A DNA stretch of 64,000 nucleotides, taken from positions 1,116,001 through 1,180,000 of the forward strand of contig NZ_CP157968.1 of assembly GCF_040215725.1 (NCBI RefSeq), given 5' to 3'. Shown piece by piece: positions 8,039 through 17,434 of the stretch. The first letter of the stretch is position 1. Each line of letters begins with the position of its first letter. The notes under the pieces are model-generated. The model was not told where the DNA came from. It did not search any database and worked only from the letters and a program-made list of their open reading frames with translations. The DNA comes from Rhizobium sp. ZPR4 (lineage in GTDB: Bacteria; Pseudomonadota; Alphaproteobacteria; Rhizobiales; Rhizobiaceae). Both the position numbers and the translations under genes were made by a program.

Positions 8039-9685
8039 TCAGCCGACGGCTTCCCAGTCGCTGCCGGGGATGGCGGCCAGCAGGCTTTGGGTATAGGTAT
8101 GCGCCGGCGCGCGGAAGATCTGCGAAGGCGGACCATATTCGACGATCTCGCCCTTGTACATGACGGCGACCTCGTCGCAGATCTGGCTGGCGACGCGAAG
8201 ATCGTGGGTAATGAAGATCATCGCCACTTTGGTATCCTGCTGGATTTCCGCAAGAAGCTTGAGGATTTGCGCCTGGATCGAGACATCGAGAGCGGAAACG
8301 GCTTCGTCAGCCACCAGCAGCACGGGATCGAACATCAAGGCACGAGCGATGCCGATGCGCTGGCGCTGGCCGCCGGAGAATTCATGGGGAAAGCGGTCGA
8401 AGGCGCCTTCGTCGAGGCCGACGCGCTTGAGAAGACGCAGCGCCTTCGTCTTGGCCTCGTGCATCGGCAGGCCGTGCGCCATCGGTCCGACGGTGAGAAT
8501 GCGGCCGATCGTATGGCGCGGGTTCAGCGAGGCGAATGGGTCTTGAAAGATCATCTGGATATAGGGGCGCAATGGCCGGAACTCATCGTCTGACAGCGGG
8601 GCGATATCGCGGCCATCGAAGAGAATCCGACCGCTGTCCGAGCTCAAAAGCTTCAGCAGGACGCGGCCGAGCGAGGATTTGCCGGAGCCGGATTCACCGA
8701 CCACACCCAATGTGCGTCCCTTGCGGATCGAGAAACTGACGTCGTTGACCGCCTGCACCGTCCGCGATTTCGACAGGAAGCCGCTTCCCGATCGATAGGT
8801 CTTGTTGAGCTTATCAACCTCTAGCACCACGGGCGCCTCGGCAATGGTTTCGCGGTTGGCGGTGGTCATGCGGGGAACGGCCGCGATGAGACGCTGCGTG
8901 TAGGGATGAACAGGCGCATTGAGCACCTGCGCTGCCGGTCCCTGTTCGACGAGGTGACCCTTTTCCATGACGATCACCCTGTCGGCAATCTCGGCGACCA
9001 CCCCGAAATCATGGGTGATGAACATGACGCTCATCTTCTTGCGCGCCTGTATCTTGCGGATCAATTCGAGGATCTGGGCCTGCGTCGTCACGTCCAATGC
9101 CGTGGTCGGTTCGTCGGCGATCAGCACGTCCGGATCGAGCGCCAGCGCCATGGCGATCATCACGCGCTGCCGCTGCCCGCCCGATAGCCGGAAGGGATAT
9201 TGATGCTGGAGAAGATCCGGATCGGGCAGGCCGACTTCGCCGAGCAACTCCTTCACCTTCTGCCGCCGGCTTTCCGGCGTGCCGATCTTATGAGCATCGA
9301 GAACCTCGATGATCTGGTCGCCGATCGTCATCAGCGGATTGAGTGCTGAGAGCGGGTCCTGGAAAATGATCGAAACGGCCCGTCCCCTGAGGCTTCTGAG
9401 GGTGGCGTCGTCGGCGCTCACGAGATCCGTGCCCTTGAAGCAGATCGTGCCCGCCGTTACTTTTATGATGGATGGCAGCAGGCCCATGATCGCGTTCGCG
9501 GTCACCGATTTCCCCGAGCCGGATTCACCGATGATGCAAAGGATCTCACCTGGCATCAGATTGAAGGAGATATCCTGAACCGCATGCACGCGTTCCATGT
9601 TCTTCGGGAGGCTGACTGTCAGGTCACGTACCGACAGTACCGGCTCGCTGGGCGGGGCTATATTTTGAGCATCGGACGGGGTCAT
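8039..9685 (-). CDS. Peptide-type ABC transporter, fused dual ATPase (DppD-DppF)
   Basis: Cytoplasmic ATPase of 548 residues with two complete ABC domains. The first (about residues 15-260) has Walker [11 protein letters not shown] and signature LSGGQRQR. The second (about 285-535) has [11 protein letters not shown] and FSGGQRQR. Each half carries the peptide-transporter C-terminal extension ([25 protein letters not shown]). The ATG at 9685 follows AGGAGG; a longer frame to 9754 lacks one. It is separated from the permease and binding-protein genes by the marR-SDR-oxidase block but shares their strand, so it most likely energises that transporter. Confidence 0.88.
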   Translation of the reverse strand: MTPSDAQNIAPPSEPVLSVRDLTVSLPKNMERVHAVQDISFNLMPGEILCIIGESGSGKSVTANAIMGLLPSIIKVTAGTICFKGTDLVSADDATLRSLRGRAVSIIFQDPLSALNPLMTIGDQIIEVLDAHKIGTPESRRQKVKELLGEVGLPDPDLLQHQYPFRLSGGQRQRVMIAMALALDPDVLIADEPTTALDVTTQAQILELIRKIQARKKMSVMFITHDFGVVAEIADRVIVMEKGHLVEQGPAAQVLNAPVHPYTQRLIAAVPRMTTANRETIAEAPVVLEVDKLNKTYRSGSGFLSKSRTVQAVNDVSFSIRKGRTLGVVGESGSGKSSLGRVLLKLLSSDSGRILFDGRDIAPLSDDEFRPLRPYIQMIFQDPFASLNPRHTIGRILTVGPMAHGLPMHEAKTKALRLLKRVGLDEGAFDRFPHEFSGGQRQRIGIARALMFDPVLLVADEAVSALDVSIQAQILKLLAEIQQDTKVAMIFITHDLRVASQICDEVAVMYKGEIVEYGPPSQIFRAPAHTYTQSLLAAIPGSDWEAVG

Positions 9686-9849
9686 GGAAGGCCTCCTTGT
9701 TCTGAACCAGCGAACACGCCCTCTCAGGGAGAGCTCATGAATTGTCAGAAGCAAGAAGAATGCCGGTATTGCCGCCCTTAAGGCAAGCGAAGGAAATTCT
9801 TAATCGACGGATTTTTGCTGCCCGCCACCTGCATTTCAAAAATGGTCAG

Positions 9850-9865
9850 CCGCAGCAGCCTGCGG
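9850..9865 (-). terminator. Possible terminator of the oxygenase/BMP-transporter operon
   Basis: CCGCAG / CTGCGG with a four-base loop. Read on the minus strand it is followed within about 10 bases by a short T-run (CATTTTTG). It lies 29 bp after the last permease gene, where an operon end is expected. The stem is short. Confidence 0.4.
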
Positions 9866-9893
9866 ATATGGAAATCTCCGTCTATGCACTTTG

Positions 9894-10805
9894 CTAGCGT
9901 TCAAACGGTTCGCCGAGCGAGGCGACGCCATTGAGCTTCAAGAGGCGGCGATCTACGGAGATGACGCCAAGGACGATGATCGTCACGAGATAGGGCAGGC
10001 ATGCAAGCAATTGCGAGGAAATTGCGAGCCCGCTGGCCTGCGCGGCGAGACCCATCAGCGATACCGCACCGAACAGGCAGGCGCCCAAGAAAATCCTGGA
10101 TGTCAGCCAGGTCCCAAAGACAACGAGGGCAATGGCAATCCAGCCTCGCCCGGCAATCATGCCGTCCGCCCAGAGTGGCGTATAGATCGTCGAGGCATAC
10201 GCACCTGCAAAGCCGGCCATCACGCCACCAAACGTAACCGCCGCGAACCGGATCGGGACAATCGGATAGCCGATTGCATGCGCGGCTTTCGGATTTTCAC
10301 CGACAGCGCGAAGGACAAGACCGACCTTGCTGAAGGCAAACATCGCCCATATGCCGATCGTCGCGACAAGCGAGATCCAGACGACGATATCCTGGCTGAA
10401 AAGGCCTCCGACAACTGGAATTTCCGAAAGCCCGGGAATTGCGATCTTTGGCAAGGTGGTGACGGTCAAGCTCTCATAACTCTTGCCGAACAGCGCCGAG
10501 AGGCCCTGGCCGAGAATGCCGAGGGCAAGACCGGCTGCAACCTGGTTTGCATTGAAGCCCAGTGTGATACCGGCAAAAATCATGGAGAGGAGCGCACTTC
10601 CGAGACCGGCCGCAAGAAAAGCAAGAAGATGGCCACCACCATGATAAACGACAATGAACGCAATGACGGCACCAACCGCCATCAAGCCTTCTACGCCGAG
10701 GTTCAAGACGCCCGCGCGCTCAGCAACAAGTTCGCCCAAGGCTGCGAGCAGAAACGGCGTTGCGGCTGCCAGCATGCCGGCAAGAATGAACTCGACGGCG
10801 CTCAT
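9894..10805 (-). CDS. BMP-type (nucleoside/purine-like) ABC transporter permease, second subunit
   Basis: Inner-membrane permease of 303 residues in the BPD_transp_2 family, of the type encoded with Bmp/PnrA-like receptors (YufQ class). It has about eight hydrophobic segments. The conserved N-terminal region LGELVAERAGVLNLGVEGLMAVGA is diagnostic for this class, and RAVGENPKAAHAIG forms the EAA-like loop. Its start overlaps the stop of the other permease gene by ATGA (10802-10805). It is the last gene of the operon that begins at 18498. Family members import nucleosides or related heterocycles, which fits the purine-type catabolic genes upstream. Confidence 0.88.
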   Translation of the reverse strand: MSAVEFILAGMLAAATPFLLAALGELVAERAGVLNLGVEGLMAVGAVIAFIVVYHGGGHLLAFLAAGLGSALLSMIFAGITLGFNANQVAAGLALGILGQGLSALFGKSYESLTVTTLPKIAIPGLSEIPVVGGLFSQDIVVWISLVATIGIWAMFAFSKVGLVLRAVGENPKAAHAIGYPIVPIRFAAVTFGGVMAGFAGAYASTIYTPLWADGMIAGRGWIAIALVVFGTWLTSRIFLGACLFGAVSLMGLAAQASGLAISSQLLACLPYLVTIIVLGVISVDRRLLKLNGVASLGEPFER

Positions 10806-11902
10806 GATGCGCTCCGGGCTGGTATAGGGCGCCAGACGATGCGATAGCGCACGAAGGCGACGGCAATGAGATAGATGAGGAGCAGGCTGCCCTGGAACAC
10901 GCGGACGGCTGCAATTGGCAGATTGGCGGAGACCATGGCGTTATCGCCACCGATGTAGAGTGCTGCCATGATGATCGCGGAGATGACGATGCCGATTGGA
11001 TTGAGGCCGCCAAGATAGGCAACGATGATTGCCGCGTATCCATATCCGGTCGAGATCGAACGCTGTAGCTGGCCAAGCGGACCGGCAACCTCAGCGGCGC
11101 CCGCAAGTCCGGCTGCCGCTCCGCCAATAATCAGCGAAAGCCAGATTGCCCAGCTCTCCTTGAAGCCGGCATAGCTCGCCGCCCGGGGCGCCAGTCCGCC
11201 GACCTGCAATTTATATCCGGCGAAGCTCTTCTGCATGAAGATCCATGCCGCAATCGACAGACCGGCAGCAAGGAGAAGCGAGACATTGACGCGGGTCCCC
11301 TCAAACAGGATCGGTACCATGGCGTCGTATTGAAACATGACCGACTGCGGGAAATTGAAGCCGTTCGGATCTTTCCATGGGCCGAGAAGAAGATAGTTGA
11401 GTAATTGCGCGGCAACGAAACTCAGCATCAATGAGACGAGAATTTCATTGGCGTTGAGCCTGACGCGCCAGAAGGCAGTGAGAGACGCCCATAGAGCGCC
11501 GCCGAGAGTGCCGAGCAGCAGCATCGCCGGCCACATCCATTGGCCCGTTGCCTGTGGCATCCAGATGGGTATGGCGGAGGCGAAGATTGCGCCGAGAATG
11601 AATTGGCCTTCAGCGCCGATGTTGAAGACCTTGGCGCGAAAGCCGATTGCGAGACCCTGTGCGATCAGAAGCAGGGGGCCAGTCTTCAGTAGGACTTCCG
11701 AGAATGAGGCCCATGAGATGAATGGTTCGATCAGCATGGTATAGATCACGGCTGCCGGATCGCGACCCATCGCGATATAGAGGCCAAGATTGAGTACGAT
11801 GGTGATGGTGAGGGCGATCGGCGGTGCAAGCAGCTTTGCGGCGAACGAGGCTCGTTCGCGGCGGACTATAGTTGGGAGGACTGCAGAAAAGGAGCTGCTC
11901 AT
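10802..11902 (-). CDS. BMP-type ABC transporter permease, first subunit
   Basis: Inner-membrane permease of 366 residues (YufP class). It has a first hydrophobic segment near residues 25-50, the conserved AIGFRAKVFNIGAEGQFILGAI stretch, and LRLNANEI-type residues (RVRLNANEILVSLMLSF) typical of the family. It overlaps the ATPase gene by ATGA at 11899-11902 and the second permease by ATGA at 10802-10805, so the three are translationally coupled and form one heteromeric channel. Confidence 0.88.
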   Translation of the reverse strand: MSSSFSAVLPTIVRRERASFAAKLLAPPIALTITIVLNLGLYIAMGRDPAAVIYTMLIEPFISWASFSEVLLKTGPLLLIAQGLAIGFRAKVFNIGAEGQFILGAIFASAIPIWMPQATGQWMWPAMLLLGTLGGALWASLTAFWRVRLNANEILVSLMLSFVAAQLLNYLLLGPWKDPNGFNFPQSVMFQYDAMVPILFEGTRVNVSLLLAAGLSIAAWIFMQKSFAGYKLQVGGLAPRAASYAGFKESWAIWLSLIIGGAAAGLAGAAEVAGPLGQLQRSISTGYGYAAIIVAYLGGLNPIGIVISAIIMAALYIGGDNAMVSANLPIAAVRVFQGSLLLIYLIAVAFVRYRIVWRPIPARSAS

Positions 11903-13422
11903 GCGGATGCCTTTTCGCGTTGGGGCTGTGCACCGATCATGTATCGACCGATTTCCTCAGGTTTTGTATCGCGGGTGACAAGCGGCGGGCTCAGTGTGCC
12001 GTGGTAAAGGACCTGGATGACGTCGCTGAGCTCGAACAATTCCTCGAGCTCCTCCGATATGACGAGAATGGCCATGCCTTGATTGCGCAGCTCGATCAGC
12101 CGCTTGCGAATGGCGGAGGCCGCGCCGACGTCGACGCCCCAGGTCGGTTGTGCAAGAAACAACAGTTTCGGGGCGAGCATGATTTCGCGTCCGACGATGA
12201 ACTTCTGCAGGTTCCCCCCAGAAAGCGAGCCTGCTTCAGCCTCCGGACCGCGCGTGCGCACGTCATAACCCCGGATGCACTCGTTTGCGAAGTCGGTTGC
12301 TTTCCCACTGTCGATGAGGCCATGCTTGACGAGCTTCAAGGGATAGGCTGTCAGCAGGCTATTGAGCGTTAGCGACATTTCGGGAACCGCGCCATGCCCG
12401 AGCCGATCCTCCGGAACAAAGGCAAAGCCAAGCTTTCGACGACTGGCGGCATCGAGGTTGCCGACATCTCGGCCCATCATGAAGATCTGGTCGCGCTTGT
12501 CGCGGGCCAGGGTTGTTTCCCCCGAAATCAGCGCGGCAAGTTCTTTTTGCCCATTTCCAGAAATGCCAGCAATACCGACAATCTCGCCGCTGCGCACGCT
12601 GAGGCTGATCGTGGCGAGCGGCATGCCAAAGGGATCGTCAGGTCGGTAATCGAGGCCAATGATCTCCAGACGCTTTTCACCCTCGACCATAGGCAATGCG
12701 GGTATTGCTTCCGGCATGTCGCGGCCGATCATCATGCGGGCGAGGTCATGGGCGTCATGCTCGCGCGGATCCACATGGCCGGTCACGCGTCCGCCGCGCA
12801 GAATGGTGGCACGGTCACACAGGGACTGGATCTCCTCCAGCTTGTGCGAGATGAAGAGGATCGACACGCCGCCGTCGCGCAGCCGGCGCAGCGTATCGAA
12901 CAGCTTCTCGACGGCTTGCGGCGGCAGGACCGATGTCGGCTCGTCGAGGATCAGCAGCTTCGGATCGGTCATCAGGCATCGGATGATTTCAACTCGCTGC
13001 CGCTCGCCGACCGACAGTTCATGCACATGGGCCAGCGGATCGACTTCAAGTCCAAATTCATCGCCCAGCGTGCGGATGCGCCGCGCAAGTTCGGCCTGGC
13101 GGCCGGAGACGATCAGGCGGATATTTTCGACAACCGTCAGGCTCTCGAACAGGGAGAAATGCTGAAAGACCATCCCGATGCCGGTACGCCTCGCCTCTGC
13201 GGGGGAGGCAAGGCTAAGCGGCTTCCCATGCCAGGCGATCGTTCCGTCGTCTGGTTGTTCGACGCCATAGATCAGCTTCATCAGCGTCGATTTGCCGGCG
13301 CCGTTTTCTCCGAGGATGGCATGGATCGAGCCCGGGGCTACATCCAGATCGATATGCTGGTTGGCATGGACCTGGCCGTAGCTTTTGGAGATGCCGCGCA
13401 GCGACAGCAGCGGGATGGTCAT
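11899..13422 (-). CDS. BMP-type ABC transporter ATPase (two ABC domains)
   Basis: Cytoplasmic ATPase of 507 residues in the duplicated sugar/nucleoside (YufO/XylG) class. The first domain has Walker A GENGAGKSTLMKLIYG, signature LSVGERQRVEI and Walker B LLILDEPTSVL. The second has the degenerate P-loop region GISGNGQKELAALISG and signature LSGGNLQKFIVG, and its Walker B reads LLFLAQPTWGVD, with Gln in place of Glu as expected for the non-catalytic second half. It begins 7 bp after the binding-protein gene and overlaps the permease gene. Confidence 0.9.
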   Translation of the reverse strand: MTIPLLSLRGISKSYGQVHANQHIDLDVAPGSIHAILGENGAGKSTLMKLIYGVEQPDDGTIAWHGKPLSLASPAEARRTGIGMVFQHFSLFESLTVVENIRLIVSGRQAELARRIRTLGDEFGLEVDPLAHVHELSVGERQRVEIIRCLMTDPKLLILDEPTSVLPPQAVEKLFDTLRRLRDGGVSILFISHKLEEIQSLCDRATILRGGRVTGHVDPREHDAHDLARMMIGRDMPEAIPALPMVEGEKRLEIIGLDYRPDDPFGMPLATISLSVRSGEIVGIAGISGNGQKELAALISGETTLARDKRDQIFMMGRDVGNLDAASRRKLGFAFVPEDRLGHGAVPEMSLTLNSLLTAYPLKLVKHGLIDSGKATDFANECIRGYDVRTRGPEAEAGSLSGGNLQKFIVGREIMLAPKLLFLAQPTWGVDVGAASAIRKRLIELRNQGMAILVISEELEELFELSDVIQVLYHGTLSPPLVTRDTKPEEIGRYMIGAQPQREKASA

Positions 13423-13429
13423 GATTTGA

Positions 13430-14530
13430 TTACTTCGGCAAAGGCGTCTTCACACCTTTGACATGCCAGTCCATCGCGACGATCTGCGTATCCGTCAGTG
13501 TCGCGCCCGAAGCCGCGCCCTCGCTGCCATCGGCCTTGATGATCGGGCCGGTAAACGGCGAGAAGCCGCCGCTTCCGATCTTCGCTTCGACGTCTTTGAT
13601 CTTCGCCATGGTGTCTGCCGGGATCGCCGGGCTCCAGTCGACGACTTCGACGACCTTGTCCGCGACACCGAGGAAGGCGTTGGCGCCTTTGAAGGTGCCG
13701 GCGAGATGGGCATCGACCGATGCCTTGAAGAAAGGCGACCAGTCGGTGGAAATGCAGCCGAGATAGGTCTTCGGTGCATATTTCTTCATCGAGGAGTTCA
13801 GATTGAAGGCGTAGACACCGGCAGCCTCGCAGGCTGATATGACCGAGGGCGTATCCTGCGCGTTCGAGAAGATCACGTCACAGCCCTGCGAGATCAAAGC
13901 CTTGGCGGCCTCCTGCTCCTTGGCCGGATCGAACCAGGAGTTGACCCAGACGACTGATACCTCGATGTCTGGCCTGACGGCTTGCGCGCCGAGCGTGAAG
14001 GCGTTGATTGACGTGATCAGTTCGGGAATGGCGAAGGCGGAGACCGAACCGAGCTTGCCCGTCTTGGAAACGGCGGCTGCCGCCATGCCAAGCAGATAGG
14101 TCCCTTGAAAATACTTGGCGGCAAAGGGCGAGAAATTCGGTGCGACCTGGAAGCCGGAGGCATGCAGGACGGTCACCTTCGGGTTGCGGCGGGCAATCTG
14201 CAGCGCGCCGTTCTGATAGCCGAACGAGCCGGCGATCAGGAAGTGGTTTCCGTCGGCGACGGTCTTGTTCATGATGCGGTCCGCATCCGGGCCTTCGGCG
14301 ATGTTCTCGATCACAGTCACCGTGACCTTGTCGCCATAGCCGGCCTTGATCGGATCAAGGCCGGCCGCAAGCGCGTGTCCCCAGCCGACATCGCCGATCG
14401 GCGAGGGCACGACGAGCGTGATGCCGAGCGGTTCGTTCGCGGCAAAGGCGGAGCGGCCGGTAAAGGCCGTTGCGAGGCCTGCGATAGCCGCGCTCTTCAT
14501 CAATGTTCTACGGGTCAGATTCTTCTGCAT
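13430..14530 (-). CDS. BMP-family (PnrA-like) periplasmic nucleoside/purine-type binding protein
   Basis: Solute receptor of 366 residues. It has a twin-arginine type leader (LTRRTLMKSAAIAGLATAF) ending near the AFAANEP cleavage region. The BMP-family signature is visible in GDVGWGHALAAG near residue 45, in the segment FLIAGSFGYQNGALQIA, and in the LGMAAAAVSKTGKLG and SNAQDTPSV regions. The ribosome site is GGGGAAC before the ATG. Characterised members bind nucleosides (PnrA), and relatives bind other purine-like ligands. It lies 21 bp downstream of the amidohydrolase gene, linking uptake to ring deamination or N-dealkylation in one operon. The actual ligand is unproven. Confidence 0.88.
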   Translation of the reverse strand: MQKNLTRRTLMKSAAIAGLATAFTGRSAFAANEPLGITLVVPSPIGDVGWGHALAAGLDPIKAGYGDKVTVTVIENIAEGPDADRIMNKTVADGNHFLIAGSFGYQNGALQIARRNPKVTVLHASGFQVAPNFSPFAAKYFQGTYLLGMAAAAVSKTGKLGSVSAFAIPELITSINAFTLGAQAVRPDIEVSVVWVNSWFDPAKEQEAAKALISQGCDVIFSNAQDTPSVISACEAAGVYAFNLNSSMKKYAPKTYLGCISTDWSPFFKASVDAHLAGTFKGANAFLGVADKVVEVVDWSPAIPADTMAKIKDVEAKIGSGGFSPFTGPIIKADGSEGAASGATLTDTQIVAMDWHVKGVKTPLPK

Positions 14531-14551
14531 CCCAGTTCCCCTTTTGGTTTT

Positions 14552-15931
14552 TCAGAATTCCACTGTTGCAAGTGCCGCCTCGGCCGCAGCAAACAGCGCG
14601 GCCTCATCCAGTCCGGTGAATTCACCGGATTGCCAGACGATGCGTCCGTTGATCATGGTCAGATCGGTGGGCATGCCGATCCCGACCTTGGCGATCAGGC
14701 TCAGCGGGTCGTGCCGCGTCCCGACATAGTCCATCCGCCGCGTATCGATGGCAAAGAGGTCGGCGGCCATGCCCGGGGCGAGACGCCCGATATCCGTGCG
14801 CCCGAGCAGGCTTGCGCCTCCGCTTGTCGCATATTGCAGAAAGTCGAGCGGGGCGGGAACGGCGTGTTGGCGCGTCGAAGCCGTCAGGCACTGCAGCATG
14901 TAGGCGGAATGGACGCAGTGCATGAGGTTCGAGTTGTCGTTCGATGCGGCTCCATCGCAACCAAGACCGATGCGCAAGCCAAAGGCCTGCATCGCCGGGA
15001 TGTCGGTGACTTCGGCGCCGACCAGATAGACCGGCTCGGGGCAATGGGAGACGCCGGTGCCGCTTGCCGCCATTTTGCGGAGCTCGTCATGCGTCAGTTC
15101 CCAGCAATGGGCATAGAAGGTGTCAGGGCCGGCAAAGCCCAATTCGCTGCAGTAGTCGACCGTGCGCATGCCATGCCGCGCCTCGATGACCGGACTTTCA
15201 CCTTCGCCAACATGGGTGTGCAGTTGCACGCCACGATCGCGTGCCAGCGCGACCGACTCGACGAAAGTTTCGCGGTAGCAATTGACCGGCTGGCAGGGGG
15301 CGACCACCACCTGGCGCATGCTGAAGGGACCGGCATCGTGATAGCTGTCGATCAGGCGCGCGCAATCGGCGATGAATTCGTCGGTGGTCTCGAGCATCGC
15401 GTCCGGGATCGTCGAACCCTCGGATTTTGGCAGGGTGTTGCCGCCACGCCCCGCATGAAAGCGCATTCCGAGCAATTCCGCCGCCTCGAACTGGCGATCG
15501 ATCAGACGCTTTCCGGCATGGCGGGGAAAGCAATATTGATGATCGAAGGCGGTCGTGCAGCCATGCTTGATCATCTCGGCCATCGCGGTGACCGAAGAAT
15601 GATAGAAGCAGTCCTCCGTCAGTCGCGAGAAGATCGGATAGATCCGGTCGAGCCATTCGATGACGGAGAGCTTCGTCCAGTCGAGCTCGGCCCGGTTGCG
15701 CACGAAGCACTGAAAGAAGTGGTGATGGGTGTTGACGAGCCCCGGATAGACGAACCAGCCGGATGCGTCCTGGACGATGGTGCCCTCGGGTAAGGCGCTA
15801 AGCGACAGGTTCTCGCCGATCGCCTGGATTGCCGGACCCTTGGTGAGCAGATCCACGTTCCGGCGCACGCTCAGCCCATTACCTTCATTGATGATAACGG
15901 CCGCACAATTCTTCAGGAGATAACCAGTCAT
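14552..15931 (-). CDS. Amidohydrolase, 8-oxoguanine/guanine deaminase or Atz/Trz-like
   Basis: Metal-dependent amidohydrolase of 459 residues (COG0402 type), which removes amino groups from purine or triazine rings. Metal ligands are visible as HHH in GLVNTHHHFFQCF near residues 65-75, His in LHTHVGEGE near 235, His in YAHCWEL near 270, and Asp in LGCDGAASNDNSNLMH near 325. The GCDGAASND segment and FFQ after the first histidines resemble 8-oxoguanine deaminase and hydroxydechloroatrazine ethylaminohydrolase. It starts 4 bp after the GST-like gene. The neighbouring oxygenase cassette and nucleoside-type transporter favour a purine-type substrate. Confidence 0.85.
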   Translation of the reverse strand: MTGYLLKNCAAVIINEGNGLSVRRNVDLLTKGPAIQAIGENLSLSALPEGTIVQDASGWFVYPGLVNTHHHFFQCFVRNRAELDWTKLSVIEWLDRIYPIFSRLTEDCFYHSSVTAMAEMIKHGCTTAFDHQYCFPRHAGKRLIDRQFEAAELLGMRFHAGRGGNTLPKSEGSTIPDAMLETTDEFIADCARLIDSYHDAGPFSMRQVVVAPCQPVNCYRETFVESVALARDRGVQLHTHVGEGESPVIEARHGMRTVDYCSELGFAGPDTFYAHCWELTHDELRKMAASGTGVSHCPEPVYLVGAEVTDIPAMQAFGLRIGLGCDGAASNDNSNLMHCVHSAYMLQCLTASTRQHAVPAPLDFLQYATSGGASLLGRTDIGRLAPGMAADLFAIDTRRMDYVGTRHDPLSLIAKVGIGMPTDLTMINGRIVWQSGEFTGLDEAALFAAAEAALATVEF

Positions 15932-15935
15932 TCCA

Positions 15936-16592
15936 TTATGTCTCCCCCGCCGGATGCGGATCGGGTTTCAGCTCGTGCAGGCGGTGAATGCCGGGCATTT
16001 CGATGAAACCAGGCAGGCTGCGGATGGCGCGCATCCAGAGCCGGATCAAGGGGTAGGGATCAAGCGAGATGCCGCCGTCAGGCGCAAGCGCCACGTAGGG
16101 GAAGCAGGCGATATCGGCGATGGTCGCGTGGATCGCCGCAAGGAACCGCATGCCGCGCTCGCTTTGTTCGAAGAGGCCTGCTTCAAGTTCGCGCAGCGCC
16201 GCGGTCCCCTGAGCCTGCAAAACCTTGCTGTCCCCGGGACGCAGAAGCATTTCATGAAGCCGCGCGCCGCCAAGGTTCGCGGTCAGGCGATGTGAAAAGG
16301 AGAGCCATTGCTGCACGCGTGCCGTCTCCCGCGGCGAACTCTGGCCCAGCCATTCCGGCGCAGCATTGGCAGCGAGATAGGCAAGCATTGCCGAGGATTC
16401 GGTGAGCACAAGATCGCCATCCTCGAGGATCGGGATGGAACCTGCCGGATTGAGCGCCATAAGCTCCGGCCCGCGATGCTCCGCGCCAGGATGAAAGTCA
16501 ACCGACCGGATTTCGAGCTTGATGCCCAGGAGTGCGGCCATCAGCCGTACCTTGTAGCAGCTTGGCGATAAAATATAGTCGTAGAGCTTCAT
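15936..16592 (-). CDS. Glutathione S-transferase-like protein (possible NdmE-like partner)
   Basis: GST-fold protein of 218 residues. The N-terminal thioredoxin-like domain (MKLYDYILSPSCYKVRLMAAL) has the cis-Pro/Ser-binding segments GSIPILEDGDLVLTESSAMLAYLA. The C-terminal helical domain runs from about residue 85. The start is the ATG at 16590-16592, which overlaps the stop of the oxygenase gene (ATGA); an upstream in-frame start would lie well inside that gene. It is third in a Rieske / catalytic oxygenase / GST cassette. In the Pseudomonas caffeine pathway, NdmE is a GST-like protein required for assembly of the NdmC-NdmD N7-demethylase. A similar structural role is inferred here. Confidence 0.85.
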   Translation of the reverse strand: MKLYDYILSPSCYKVRLMAALLGIKLEIRSVDFHPGAEHRGPELMALNPAGSIPILEDGDLVLTESSAMLAYLAANAAPEWLGQSSPRETARVQQWLSFSHRLTANLGGARLHEMLLRPGDSKVLQAQGTAALRELEAGLFEQSERGMRFLAAIHATIADIACFPYVALAPDGGISLDPYPLIRLWMRAIRSLPGFIEMPGIHRLHELKPDPHPAGET

Positions 16593-17434
16593 TGTGCGAC
16601 CAACTGTGCGCCGTAGGTATAGTTGTGGCGCTTGAGCCATCGCCGGTAGGCGACCGAGGTGAGGTCGGCCCTTGTCGGAATTTCCATGCCGGGATCAAGC
16701 GGAAGAAGTGAAGGGATCTGGTTCTCGAGGATCGAGCGATCCTGCAGGAAGATCGTCTGCTGAAAGTGGATGAGATCGGTCATCGGCGTTTCGTCATCGA
16801 AGAGCGCCATCCACGGCCAAACGTCGCATAGGTCTTCGGCAAGAGGCTGGACGAACAGGGTTATCACGTCCCATTCGCTGGGGCGCGGAGGGCATGTCTT
16901 ATAGAGCACCGAACAGGTCGGTGCCGGCACGCGATACATATATTCAGTCGTAATGCCGCCGGACGCCGATTTCGCAGCTTGCGGCTGGTAGAACTTCACC
17001 TGCGTTGCCCAGACTTCGTCCACGCTCTCGCGGATTTCGACCTTGTAGTTTTCGACCTCCGTATGCGGCTCCGCCCCGAGAATGTCGGTATGCACGAAAG
17101 GAAAATGCGCGATATCGAGAAAGTTCTCGACGGCACGAAGCGGCGAGCAGCGCACGCGCACCACGCCGACATCGACGAAACGGCGGCCCGGCTGATCGGC
17201 CTCCGGAATGGCGAAAAGCTCCTTCTCGGGGTTCCCGAGGGAGGACCAGACATGGCCGTAGCGGATGCGGACGGGGAGGGGACGTCCATTGTCCGTCACC
17301 ACGCGCGCATTTCCGTCCTGACTGCGCGCGACCTCGATCGCCTTGCCCATCAGATGGGTCTTGCTTCCTTTCTCGCTGAGCTGGCTGAAGAGGCCGACCG
17401 GATACCATTCGTCGATCATCGCGCCGCCTTTCAT
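16589..17434 (-). CDS. Rieske-less non-haem iron oxygenase catalytic subunit (NdmC-like)
   Basis: Protein of 281 residues matching the catalytic half of ring-hydroxylating or N-demethylating Rieske oxygenases. The mononuclear iron motif is clear: Asn104, Asp107, His110 and His115 in the segment NFLDIAHFPFVHTDILG. The N-terminal ~90 residues (starting DEWYPVGL) follow the Rieske-domain outline, but the C-x-H and C-x-x-H cluster ligands are absent, so it cannot hold a [2Fe-2S] centre. The Rieske centre is supplied by the upstream gene, whose stop overlaps this start (ATGA, 17431-17434). This division of labour is known for NdmC, the 7-methylxanthine demethylase subunit. A second in-frame ATG (residue 6) also has a ribosome site. 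Confidence 0.85.
   Translation of the reverse strand: MKGGAMIDEWYPVGLFSQLSEKGSKTHLMGKAIEVARSQDGNARVVTDNGRPLPVRIRYGHVWSSLGNPEKELFAIPEADQPGRRFVDVGVVRVRCSPLRAVENFLDIAHFPFVHTDILGAEPHTEVENYKVEIRESVDEVWATQVKFYQPQAAKSASGGITTEYMYRVPAPTCSVLYKTCPPRPSEWDVITLFVQPLAEDLCDVWPWMALFDDETPMTDLIHFQQTIFLQDRSILENQIPSLLPLDPGMEIPTRADLTSVAYRRWLKRHNYTYGAQLVAQ

Noticed and set aside
14105..15793. 562-codon plus-strand open frame over the binding-protein and amidohydrolase genes
   Set aside because: It spans two well-supported minus-strand genes and reads as low-information, charged antisense sequence.
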